From Coprovicinus avistercoris (GTDB lineage Bacteria; Actinomycetota; Coriobacteriia; Coriobacteriales; Atopobiaceae): 64,000 bases of DNA. The notes below the pieces were generated by a model, which ran no database searches, was not told the origin of the DNA, and saw nothing but the letters and a program-made list of their open reading frames with translations. Of the stretch, positions 41,862 through 50,012 are shown piece by piece. How positions within the stretch are numbered: the first letter of the stretch is position 1; each line of letters starts with the position of its first letter. Location: positions 92,193-156,192 of the forward strand of contig DVMQ01000014.1 of NCBI GenBank assembly GCA_018714895.1, read 5' to 3'. The translations under genes and the position numbers were made by a program.

Positions 41862-43534
41862 GACAGGCTATCAACCAGTGTCTGTGCTACGCGTAAGCCA
41901 TCAGCTGCAGCGCTCATAATGCCGCCTGCATAGCCAGCTCCTTCGCCTGCCACCCAAAGGCCTCGACAGGAAATACTTTCATAGGTGTCACTTCGTGTGA
42001 TACGTACTGGCGAGCTTGAGCGACTTTCTACACCGGTCAATACGGCATCAGGATTTGAGAAACACGAAAGTTTACGTGCCATGTGTGGTAACGCAGCTCG
42101 TAAGGTTTCGCGTACTGGTTCAGGCAAACAATCATCTATGCGACCCCAGGTAACACCTCGGGGATAGGTTGGTTTTACCGTGCTGGCACTTGCTGCTTCC
42201 GGAGAAGTTGGAACATCCTGAAGGAAATCGCCTACGAGCTGGGCAGGTGCTGCATAGAGCCCTCCACCCAGTTCAAATGCAATTTTTTCGCAGCGTCGTT
42301 GGAGCTTAATACCGGCAAGCGGATCGTCTCCGGGCAAGTCCTGGGGAAAGATGTTAGCGAGCAGGCCAGCGTTGGCATTGGAACCATTACGTGCTGAAAG
42401 ACTCATGCCGTTGGTAACGACACCTTCAGGTTCGCTCGCAGCTGCTACAACATATCCTCCAGGGCACATGCAAAAGCTGAAGGCACTTCTCTTGTTGGGG
42501 AGATGTGCCACAAGTTTATAAGGGGCTGCTCCAAGAGCGGGAAGCTCTGCAAACGCACCATACTGTGATCGATTGACATCTGCCTGTAAATGCTCAATGC
42601 GCACACCCATAGCAAATGTTTTGCGTTCAAGCGTGATGCCCATAGTGTGAAGCAGGGTAAATACATCTCTTGCAGAGTGTCCACTGGCAAGAACTACATG
42701 ATGAGTACGGATGAACTCTTCTTTCACAAAGCCAGTTTCGGGGTCGTGTGTTTCGAGTGTAATGCCAACGATTTTTCCATGCTCAACAGAGATGTTAGTC
42801 ATGCGGCAACGGCATTTTACGGTGCCGCCTTCAGCTTCAATCTCTTTGCAGATGCTGTCGACAACATGAGGAAGAACATCGCTACCAACGTGCGGATGTG
42901 CATCCCAGAGAATATCTTTACGCGCGCCATGTGCGGCAAATGTTTCCAATACCAGTTTATGCCACGGACTTTTTGTTCCGGTGGCAAGCTTGCCGTCAGA
43001 AAAAGTGCCCGCACCGCCCATGCCAAACTGAATGTTGCTCTCCGGATCGAGCGATCCTGTAGCATCAAAATTATTCACCGCCTGCGTGCGTCTATCAGCA
43101 GTATCTCCGCGTTCAATGAGCAAAGGTTCAAGGCCTGCATGAGCTAGCGCAAGGGTGCAGAATATACCAGCGCAACCAGCTCCAACAACGACCACGCGAT
43201 CTTCTAGAGGGTTGGGTCGTCGCAGAGGAAAATGAGCTTCTGGCTTTGAGGATGCTTGTCTTACATTCTTTTCATCGTGCGTGCCTTTAAGTCGCTTCAG
43301 CACGCGCATCTCAGCGGCTTCACCACCACTTAGTCGTACATTTGCCGAGAAGAGGAGGTGTATACGCTGCCGATTACGTGCATCGATTGAACGCCGCACA
43401 AACTTAAGGATGACAATATCTGATGTCTTGAGGTGCAAACGATGTGCACATGCTTGCTTTACGGCAGCAAGTTCACCCTTATCTGAACCATCAAGATGAC
43501 GGGGGTCTATTTTAAGGTTTGTCACGCTGAGCAC
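41858..43534 (-). CDS. FAD-dependent dehydrogenase of unknown substrate (COG2509-like)
   Basis: The 558-residue protein has a small N-terminal domain of about 110 residues (KIDPRHLDG, LKFVRRSIDARNRQ) and then an FAD Rossmann motif RVVVVGAGCAGIFCTLALAHAG. NIQFGMGGAGTFSDGKLATGTK and GVRIEHLQADVNRSQYG are typical of the uncharacterised COG2509 flavoproteins, and WVAGEGAGYAGGIMSAAADG near the end is the second FAD contact. The start at GTG 43534 is uncertain because only a weak GAGAGA lies upstream. It is 23 bp after another flavoprotein gene on the same strand. The reaction is unknown. Confidence 0.88.
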   Translation of the reverse strand: MLSVTNLKIDPRHLDGSDKGELAAVKQACAHRLHLKTSDIVILKFVRRSIDARNRQRIHLLFSANVRLSGGEAAEMRVLKRLKGTHDEKNVRQASSKPEAHFPLRRPNPLEDRVVVVGAGCAGIFCTLALAHAGLEPLLIERGDTADRRTQAVNNFDATGSLDPESNIQFGMGGAGTFSDGKLATGTKSPWHKLVLETFAAHGARKDILWDAHPHVGSDVLPHVVDSICKEIEAEGGTVKCRCRMTNISVEHGKIVGITLETHDPETGFVKEEFIRTHHVVLASGHSARDVFTLLHTMGITLERKTFAMGVRIEHLQADVNRSQYGAFAELPALGAAPYKLVAHLPNKRSAFSFCMCPGGYVVAAASEPEGVVTNGMSLSARNGSNANAGLLANIFPQDLPGDDPLAGIKLQRRCEKIAFELGGGLYAAPAQLVGDFLQDVPTSPEAASASTVKPTYPRGVTWGRIDDCLPEPVRETLRAALPHMARKLSCFSNPDAVLTGVESRSSSPVRITRSDTYESISCRGLWVAGEGAGYAGGIMSAAADGLRVAQTLVDSLS

Positions 43535-43557
43535 GGCAGATTATCTCTCTTCTCGTG

Positions 43558-44844
43558 TTATGAATGACGGTTAGAACTATAATGAGCGGCTTCGTTTCCG
43601 GCGCGCATGCCACTCAGCCACGCCCATGCCAAATTAAAACCACCACAGGCGCCATCTATATTGAGTGCTTCTCCGCAGGCAAAGCATCCAGGTAGAGCAT
43701 ATGCTTCGAGTGTGGTGGGATCAAATGAATCTGTTGCAAGCCCGCCGCAGGTTATCTGAGCATGTGTTTTGTCGGCAGCACCTTCCACGCGGAAACGAAG
43801 CTCCTTAATGAGTTGGACTGGGTCAGATGATGCAGCTGCGTGAGCATAGGATTCGAGTGCTTGCGCAAGAACAGGATCAACAATGCCCGAAAGGGTATGA
43901 GCGGGAGCATGTGTGTGTGAACAAAGCGTTTGAATAGTTGCTTTGGAAAGGCTTGGTGCTAAGTCAAGAACAATCTCGTCGCCTGATTGAACAAATCGAG
44001 ACAGATCAAATATGACAACGCCTGAAAGACCATACGAACGAAAAAGCACTTCGCCGGACTCTTGCACAAGAGGCTGATTGTTACGCACAAGCGTTGCTAA
44101 ACAGTGAGCTCGCCTTCCATCTGCTTGTTTTAGTTCAACAGGCATGCTGCAGGTAAGGGCACAGAGGCCAGGACGTGTAGGAGTGGAGGTGAGGTTAAGT
44201 GCTTGTGCAATATCGGAGGTATGAGCCGCTCCTGTAAGCGCCCCACCGCAAGCAATAATGACGCTCGATGCGATAAGCGTTCGTGTGTTTACAGCTGATG
44301 TGGTGCAAGGTTGGGGGTCTGTATAGGTAATCTCATATTTCGCCTGTTGGGAAATGTTTGTGATGGCAAGCACTTCTCTCAAAGATGCAAGTATGACAGG
44401 TTGCTCAGCTACTGCTCCGAGCAAAACATCACGGACTGAGGCGGCCGAGAGGCTCATTGGATATAAACGTTCTTCAATGCTGGTCCAAGCCATACCACAT
44501 GATTGAAAAAGTTCCAATATCTGTGCGAGGCCATTGTCTAAGATTTGTTTGACAAAGGATGGATTGTTATAACGCTCGGGTAGAAGTTGTTCGTTTGCGA
44601 AGTTACAACGTCCATTGCCCGTAGCTAAAATAGTTTTTCCACAGGTATCTGCGCGTTCCAATACAACGACGCGTGCGCCTTTTTTCGCAGCATAGAGCGC
44701 TGCTGTCAAACCAGCAGGGCCACCACCGATAACGCACACATCTGTTGTGTCTGGCATGTTGAGGGCAACAGCTTTTTCATATGCCTCTGCACGGGCGCGG
44801 TTACGCCCGTGCTTTTTATGCCTTTGATCTCGTTTGGTGGTCAA
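43558..44844 (-). CDS. HI0933/BaiN-type NAD(P)/FAD oxidoreductase
   Basis: The 428-residue protein has a basic leader of about 30 residues and then VCVIGGGPAGLTAALYAAKKGARVVVLE is the FAD site (about residues 36-63). KTILATGNGRCNFAN is the marker of the HI0933 family, with GLATDSFDPTTLEAYALPGCFACGEALNIDG spread over the last quarter and GGFNLAWAWLSG at the end. One family member, BaiN, acts in bile-acid conversion by gut bacteria, but the family is broad and most members have no known substrate. It probably forms an operon with the COG2509-like gene. Confidence 0.87.
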   Translation of the reverse strand: MTTKRDQRHKKHGRNRARAEAYEKAVALNMPDTTDVCVIGGGPAGLTAALYAAKKGARVVVLERADTCGKTILATGNGRCNFANEQLLPERYNNPSFVKQILDNGLAQILELFQSCGMAWTSIEERLYPMSLSAASVRDVLLGAVAEQPVILASLREVLAITNISQQAKYEITYTDPQPCTTSAVNTRTLIASSVIIACGGALTGAAHTSDIAQALNLTSTPTRPGLCALTCSMPVELKQADGRRAHCLATLVRNNQPLVQESGEVLFRSYGLSGVVIFDLSRFVQSGDEIVLDLAPSLSKATIQTLCSHTHAPAHTLSGIVDPVLAQALESYAHAAASSDPVQLIKELRFRVEGAADKTHAQITCGGLATDSFDPTTLEAYALPGCFACGEALNIDGACGGFNLAWAWLSGMRAGNEAAHYSSNRHS

Positions 44845-44877
44845 AGAACTACACTTTCTCGCCTACATTGGAGTTGC

Positions 44878-45750
44878 TTACTCAGAAGCTGGTTCTGAAG
44901 AGGATTTTTCATCAGAGGCTTCATCAGATTTTTCGGGAAGTGCAAGCAGGCACTCTATTGCGGTATCAAGCAGTCCATCTGGCATTTCATCCTCAAAGGT
45001 GCCAGTGTCACATGCCTGTGCCAGAGCAGGATCAATAGGAAGGTGTCCAAGATCCTTGAGGCCCCATTTTTCGGCAACTTCCTGAGCATGGCTTTGTCCA
45101 AATAGTTCAACTTTCTCGCCGCAATGTGGGCAGCTGATATAGCTCATATTCTCTACAAGACCAATGACAGGAATATTCATGAGCTCTGCCATGCGGACGG
45201 CTTTTCCAACAACCATGCCGACAAGATCTTGCGGAGAGGTAACAATAACAATGCCATCAACCGGAAGCGACTGGAAGACCGTAAGAGGAACATCGCCAGT
45301 TCCTGGAGGCATATCCACCAACAGGTAATCCAGCGGGCCCCAGCTCGTCTCACTCCAGAATTGACGGATGGCACCAGCAAGCACAGGACCGCGCCACAGC
45401 ACCGGGTCGGTTTCGTTAGGGAGTACAAGGTTGGCGCTCATAACTTTAATGCCACGGCGTGAAATATTGGGGAGCAAAAGATTCCCCAGTCCCGTGGCGT
45501 GTTGGCCAGCCATGCCAAACATTCTAGGTACTGAGGGGCCCGTTATATCGGCATCTAAAATGCCAACTTTGTTTCCACGGCGTGCAAGTTCTACGGCAAG
45601 AATGCCGCAGACCATAGATTTTCCTACGCCGCCCTTGCCGGAAACTACGCCAATAACGTGACGGACTTTTGATAGGTCGTTTTCTGCATAGGTAGGCACC
45701 GATGTGTCTTCACCTACGTGAATTGCACGTTCGTGCTCTTCGCATGCCAT
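44878..45750 (-). CDS. mrp: Mrp/NBP35-type ATPase, Fe-S cluster carrier
   Basis: Mrp (ApbC) proteins bind and hand on Fe-S clusters using a P-loop ATPase. The 290-residue product has the deviant Walker A GVVSGKGGVGKS, ILDADITGPSVPRMFG, LVDMPPGTGD and SPQDLVG, and a CPHCGE cysteine pair where the cluster is held between two subunits. A Ser/Glu-rich tail of about 20 residues ends the protein. The ATG at 45750 follows AAAGG; an upstream in-frame start would lie in the divergent promoter region. It is divergent from an Fe-S scaffold-like gene, which fits a shared role. Confidence 0.93.
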   Translation of the reverse strand: MACEEHERAIHVGEDTSVPTYAENDLSKVRHVIGVVSGKGGVGKSMVCGILAVELARRGNKVGILDADITGPSVPRMFGMAGQHATGLGNLLLPNISRRGIKVMSANLVLPNETDPVLWRGPVLAGAIRQFWSETSWGPLDYLLVDMPPGTGDVPLTVFQSLPVDGIVIVTSPQDLVGMVVGKAVRMAELMNIPVIGLVENMSYISCPHCGEKVELFGQSHAQEVAEKWGLKDLGHLPIDPALAQACDTGTFEDEMPDGLLDTAIECLLALPEKSDEASDEKSSSEPASE

Positions 45751-45975
45751 CTGACTGTTGCCTTTCTGCTTTTGCGGATAAATTGCAAAACTTTGTAATG
45801 CTGAAGGCGATTTTACCCACATTTTGCAGTGTTACCAAACTGCGGTTTTACATTGATGATGGTCTTGAGCAGACGACGGCAATTGGTTCGCGGTATGATA
45901 GAGGGTGGAGTCCGGAAGGAGGGTTCGAGCTCTGGATCGAGCCGAACCTACCAAGGAAGGAACGAGAGGAGATCC

Positions 45976-46710
45976 ATGCAGTATTCAGCAGAAGTGGAGA
46001 ACATGTGCCCCGTCACTAAGGGCGCATACCACGGTCCTGCGCCCATTCCGGAGGAGGGCGCGTGGGTCCAAGCTAAAGAGATTAAGGATATCTCAGGTTA
46101 CACGCACGGTGTAGGCTGGTGCGCTCCCCAGCAGGGTGCTTGCAAGCTCAGCCTTAACGTCAAAGAGGGTGTTATCGAGGAGGCGCTCGTCGAGACAATC
46201 GGCTGCTCTGGTATGACTCACTCTGCAGCTATGGCTGCCGAGATTCTGCCTGGCAAGACCATTCTCGAGGCTCTTAACACCGACCTTGTCTGCGACGCAA
46301 TTAACGTTGCTATGCGTGAGCTGTTCCTGCAGATTGTCTACGGCCGTACCCAGACTGCTTTCTCCGAGGGTGGTCTTCCTGTTGGTACTGGTCTTGACGA
46401 CCTTGGCAAGGGCCTGCGTTCCATGGTTGGTACGACATATGGCACCAAGGCCAAGGGCGCTCGTTATCTCGAGCTCACCCAGGGCTATGTCACCCGCCTT
46501 GCCCTCAATGACAACAACGAGATTATCGCCTTTGAGTTCATGAACCTCGGAAAGTTCACCGACGCTCTCAAGGCTGGTAAGACTCCTGAGGAAGCCATTC
46601 AGGGCGCCATGGGCCACTATGGTCAGTGGGACAACGCTGCTAAGTACATCGATCCGCGTACTGACGAGGAAACTCACACCGTCGCCAGCACGTTCCCGGT
46701 TCACGAGTAG
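45976..46710 (+). CDS. Iron-sulfur scaffold-like protein paired with GGGtGRT protein
   Basis: The 244-residue protein resembles NifU/IscU-type scaffolds in its middle part, with Cys49 and Cys56 (WCAPQQGAC), Cys77 in ETIGCSGMTHSAAMAAEIL, and a later cysteine in DLVCDAINVAMREL; three such cysteines are used to build clusters in scaffolds. It is longer than a plain scaffold, with an N-terminal extension containing Cys11 and a C-terminal half that includes YVTRLALNDNNEIIAFEFMN. The ATG at 45976 follows GAGAGGAGA. It sits 18 bp before the GGGtGRT gene and is strongly codon-biased, suggesting high expression. Function is inferred from family resemblance only. Confidence 0.82.
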   Translation: MQYSAEVENMCPVTKGAYHGPAPIPEEGAWVQAKEIKDISGYTHGVGWCAPQQGACKLSLNVKEGVIEEALVETIGCSGMTHSAAMAAEILPGKTILEALNTDLVCDAINVAMRELFLQIVYGRTQTAFSEGGLPVGTGLDDLGKGLRSMVGTTYGTKAKGARYLELTQGYVTRLALNDNNEIIAFEFMNLGKFTDALKAGKTPEEAIQGAMGHYGQWDNAAKYIDPRTDEETHTVASTFPVHE

Positions 46711-46728
46711 AAAGGGAGGGATAACCCA

Positions 46729-47733
46729 ATGGCTGTTACTTTTGAGGGCTATGAGCGCCGCATTGATAAGATCAACGCGTGCCTCGCTGAAAACGGCATC
46801 TCCTCCCTCGAGGAGGCACTTCAGATCTGCCAGGATAAGGGCATTGATCCTCGTCAGATCGTTGCCGACACCCAGTCCATTGCATTTGAAAATGCTAAAT
46901 GGGCTTATACGCTCGGTTGCGCACTTGCCATCAAGAAGGGTGCCAAGAACGCTTCTGAGGCCGCTTCTATTATTGGTGAGGGCCTCCAGGCTTTCTGCGT
47001 CCCCGGCTCTGTAGCTGAGGATCGTAAGGTAGGCCTTGGTCACGGTAATCTTGGCGCTATGCTGCTTGGTGACGACACCGAGTGCTTTGCATTCCTGGCT
47101 GGTCACGAGTCTTTCGCTGCCGCTGAGGGTGCTATCGGCATTGCTATGAACGCCAACAAGGCTCGTAAGAAGCCGCTTCGCGTTATTCTGAATGGTCTTG
47201 GCAAGGATGCCGCTCAGATCATCGCTCGTATTAACGGCTTCACTTATGTGAAGACTCAGTTTGATTACTTCACCGGCGAGCTCAACGTAGTGGAGACCAT
47301 TCCTTATTCCGATGGTCCTCGCGCTGAGGTTAACTGCTATGGTGCAGACGATGTCCGCGAGGGCGTTGCCATTATGTGGCACGAGAACGTAGACATCTCC
47401 ATTACTGGCAACTCCACCAACCCCACGCGCTTCCAGCATCCTGTGGCTGGCACCTATAAGAAGGAGCGCCTTGAGGCTGGCAAGAAGTACTTCTCTGTTG
47501 CTTCTGGTGGCGGCACTGGCCGTACGCTGCACCCCGATAACATGGCTGCTGGTCCTGCCTCCTACGGTATGACCGACACCATGGGTCGTATGCACTCCGA
47601 TGCACAGTTTGCTGGTTCCTCTTCGGTACCTGCTCACGTTGACATGATGGGTCTCATCGGCATGGGCAACAACCCCATGGTTGGTGCTACTGTAGCCTGC
47701 GCAGTTGCAGTGAACGCTGCTCTGAACGAGTAA
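46729..47733 (+). CDS. GGGtGRT protein (conserved family of unknown function)
   Basis: The 334-residue protein carries the motif SVASGGGTGRTLHP near residue 260 that names the GGGtGRT family, preceded by TSTNPTRFQHPVAG-like sequence and followed by MGLIGMGNNPMVGATVACAVAVN. No enzymatic activity is established to my knowledge. It starts at ATG after AAAGGGAGGG, directly behind the Fe-S scaffold-like gene, the arrangement in which the family is usually found. Codon bias is strong, as in ribosomal genes of this window. A glycine-rich motif of this kind might bind a phosphate or nucleotide, but that is a guess. A terminator follows. Confidence 0.88.
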   Translation: MAVTFEGYERRIDKINACLAENGISSLEEALQICQDKGIDPRQIVADTQSIAFENAKWAYTLGCALAIKKGAKNASEAASIIGEGLQAFCVPGSVAEDRKVGLGHGNLGAMLLGDDTECFAFLAGHESFAAAEGAIGIAMNANKARKKPLRVILNGLGKDAAQIIARINGFTYVKTQFDYFTGELNVVETIPYSDGPRAEVNCYGADDVREGVAIMWHENVDISITGNSTNPTRFQHPVAGTYKKERLEAGKKYFSVASGGGTGRTLHPDNMAAGPASYGMTDTMGRMHSDAQFAGSSSVPAHVDMMGLIGMGNNPMVGATVACAVAVNAALNE

Positions 47734-47797
47734 GGTTCAGGCTCTCTGTTCGTGCCAATTTTGTTGGTGCGAGCGAGGACTGTAAATCGGTTCTTGG

Positions 47798-47830
47798 AAG
47801 CATCGTCGCTTTATGCGGCGATGCTTTTTT
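47798..47830 (+). terminator. Terminator of the scaffold/GGGtGRT operon
   Basis: AAGCATCGTCGC and GCGGCGATGCTT pair around TTTAT with a run of T. Confidence 0.92.
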
Positions 47831-47880
47831 GTTGCTGAGTTTGGTGGATTTTGGATTAGCGGATTCGCTACTACTAAAGT

Positions 47881-47910
47881 TCTGGTCCTTCTAAATCTGG
47901 TCCTTCTAAA
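47881..47910. repeat. 15-bp tandem repeat, two copies
   Basis: TCTGGTCCTTCTAAA occurs twice in direct succession. It lies just before the first dyad, in a gap (47831-48072) that otherwise contains no gene. Confidence 0.9.
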
Positions 47911-47916
47911 TCATGC

Positions 47917-47953
47917 AGATATTCATTTGTACGAAATGCACAAATGAATATCT
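47917..47953. promoter_or_regulatory. Dyad site A (hairpin with TTTGT...ACAAA core)
   Basis: AGATATTCATTTGT and ACAAATGAATATCT are perfect 14-bp arms around ACGAAATGC. The 19-bp core TTTGTACGAAATGCACAAA (47926-47944) is identical to site B and, in reverse, nearly identical to site C. It lies downstream of both convergent genes. Confidence 0.85.
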
Positions 47954-48072
47954 TCCATTTCTAGAAGGCCACATTATTAACACCACGAGGCAAAAGTACT
48001 TTTAGAGTTTCTTATCAGCTCTTCAAGAGCGCTAATTAATCGCGTTCCTTTTTTCTCAGCACCTCTCCACTG

Positions 48073-49746
48073 CTAGAGGCCATTTTTAGAATCTAAATAT
48101 TGCAATATCTCACAGGAAAAAAGGATCCGCTCAACTTCACCCGGCCTTTCAAAATCAAACCCAGCAATTTCTTGAGCGCAATTAAGGCGATAAACAAGAG
48201 AGTTTCGATGAATACAGAGTTTTTGGGCAGCACGAATTAAATTTGAGCTGCAATCGAGGTACACCATAAGGCTGGTTAAGAGTTCTGTATCATGCTGGGA
48301 ATCATATTGATGAAGTGCGACTATTCCTGAATCGCAAAGACATCTGAGATCAAAAGATTCTTTGCAAAGTTCGATGACGTGTTTCATGAGATAGTCCCGA
48401 TACCAAATAATGTGATCGGCATCATTTTTCTTTGTAGAAACACGTTGAGATTGAGCAAGATTTAGCGCTGCAAGAGCAAGCCTATATTCATCTTGAAGCA
48501 TGTGTAGGTCGCGAAACGGCATGCTTACGCTGCACATTGCATTAATAGTTGTAACGCGTTTACAAAAAGCTTCCGGTAGAGTCGGCGCGCTTTGGTTTAT
48601 TGATGATTCAAGGGCATTATCGTCCTGCATAGCATGTAATTTTGTATCGCTATAGGTGGTGAGATTATCAGCTGCTTCTGCTTTTGCATGAAGTAGAAGC
48701 ACGCGATTCTTATTGATTTCTACAGAGAGGGTATCGTTAAGAAGTGCAAGACATGAATCGAGATTAAAGTGAGTTGTGCCACCAAGGCTATCGGAAGGCG
48801 ATGGTTGGAGAATTGCAATACGGTAGCAGTCATGAGGGCTCCACCCATGCATACGTAAGAGTCCTCGAAGCTCGGCATTATCGACATGAACGCCTTGTAT
48901 GAGCGCAGAAATGCAATCAACAAATGAAAGAGGTTGGTGTCCTGTTGCTGAGCGATTGGTAAGTAAATACGTGCCTATGAGCTGCGCGATGTACTCAATG
49001 AGACCTGCATAGTCCATTGTAAGTGGGGCATTGCACTCATCTACACAAAGTGAGATTGTACGATGTCCACTGGAAAAAATATTAGCAACGAGGCGTTTAG
49101 GGTAATTTGGAACATCAACCAAAATAGCTTGCTTGCTATGTTCAAGTTCTGGTAGTAGCCCAGCCTTATCCATCGAATTCAGCAGTGCTTCACTGATGTA
49201 TCCCGTCGTTTCTGTTTCTCTCCAAGACGATTCTTCGGGGTCGTGTTTGTACGAAGTGCACAATCCAATTACACGTAGTGCTTCATTGAGCAAAAGAACA
49301 GGATTCTTGAAGAATTGAGAGCAAATATTTAGTACAGAGACAATATCCTTGCTGGTGAGCATGGCCTGCATTAAGCGATCTTCAATCCTGTTATATCGAT
49401 GAAAGAGAGACATTATCTGTGCATATACTTGCAGGGTAGTAAGGGATTGCGGTAACACAAGTCCACGTACTTCTTTTTTCTTCATGAATGCTGCGGCTTC
49501 GTTTTGACCTCCTATACAAATAAGATAAATGGGCAGGCAGTCCTTTTGTTTTTGGATATCTTCAAATGTGGCTATAAAAAGTGTTCTATCGAGAGCGCCT
49601 CCAAGCGTTCCAGCAATGGATGGCCATTCAGATGCTTCAGGTAAGAGACAAACATTTTCTATATCAGGTTCTGTGTAAGTGCAGTTGACTCTTATCAGCT
49701 GTTTGATTTTGAGATGAAACGCAATGAGATTGAGATTAAAAAACAT
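48073..49746 (-). CDS. PucR/CdaR-type transcriptional regulator
   Basis: The 557-residue protein ends with the PucR-type helix-turn-helix: LLTSLMVYLDCSSNLIRAAQ followed by KLCIHRNSLVYRLNCAQEIAG, the standard arrangement for this family. The N-terminal 120 residues may be a purine-catabolism-regulator-like sensing domain (EVRGLVLPQSL near residue 95), and the middle has a GAF/GGDEF-like fold common in the family, though I cannot assign it with certainty. It is divergent from a flavin reductase gene with 266 bp between, so regulation of that gene is likely. The start at 49746 has no strong ribosome site, only a purine stretch (GAAACGGAG) upstream. Confidence 0.85.
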   Translation of the reverse strand: MFFNLNLIAFHLKIKQLIRVNCTYTEPDIENVCLLPEASEWPSIAGTLGGALDRTLFIATFEDIQKQKDCLPIYLICIGGQNEAAAFMKKKEVRGLVLPQSLTTLQVYAQIMSLFHRYNRIEDRLMQAMLTSKDIVSVLNICSQFFKNPVLLLNEALRVIGLCTSYKHDPEESSWRETETTGYISEALLNSMDKAGLLPELEHSKQAILVDVPNYPKRLVANIFSSGHRTISLCVDECNAPLTMDYAGLIEYIAQLIGTYLLTNRSATGHQPLSFVDCISALIQGVHVDNAELRGLLRMHGWSPHDCYRIAILQPSPSDSLGGTTHFNLDSCLALLNDTLSVEINKNRVLLLHAKAEAADNLTTYSDTKLHAMQDDNALESSINQSAPTLPEAFCKRVTTINAMCSVSMPFRDLHMLQDEYRLALAALNLAQSQRVSTKKNDADHIIWYRDYLMKHVIELCKESFDLRCLCDSGIVALHQYDSQHDTELLTSLMVYLDCSSNLIRAAQKLCIHRNSLVYRLNCAQEIAGFDFERPGEVERILFSCEILQYLDSKNGL

Positions 49747-49834
49747 GACTACATCTCCGTTTCTTGCGTTATTGTGCTAGTGCTTTGAGCCTCACACTGA
49801 GATGTTTGATTATGATGTTGCCCACATCGTTTTT

Positions 49835-49881
49835 TTGTCATTTAACTGTACTCTCAAAATGATTTGTACGAAATGCACAAA
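49835..49881 (+). promoter_or_regulatory. Promoter overlapping dyad site B, upstream of the flavin reductase gene
   Basis: TTGTCA (49835-49840), a 17-bp spacer and AATGAT (49858-49863) form a plausible promoter. The dyad TTTGTACGAAATGCACAAA (49863-49881) begins at the last base of the -10 and covers the expected transcription start, an ideal operator position. The longer arms of sites A and C are absent here. Confidence 0.6.
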
Positions 49882-50012
49882 GAGATTAATGAAAATTCAG
49901 AAGGTTCGACATACATATTTGTCAGCTCTCAGGCAAGCATAGAAGACAGAGTTAAACAAAGGCCAACAATCGCCAAAGTCGCAGCTAATCGACATTAAAG
50001 AAAGGGATATCT

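Noticed and set aside
46093..47637. 514-codon open frame on the minus strand
   Set aside because: It lies opposite the scaffold-like and GGGtGRT genes, both of which have recognisable families, ribosome sites and motifs. Long antisense frames arise from their strong codon bias; the antisense product resembles nothing and has no ribosome site.
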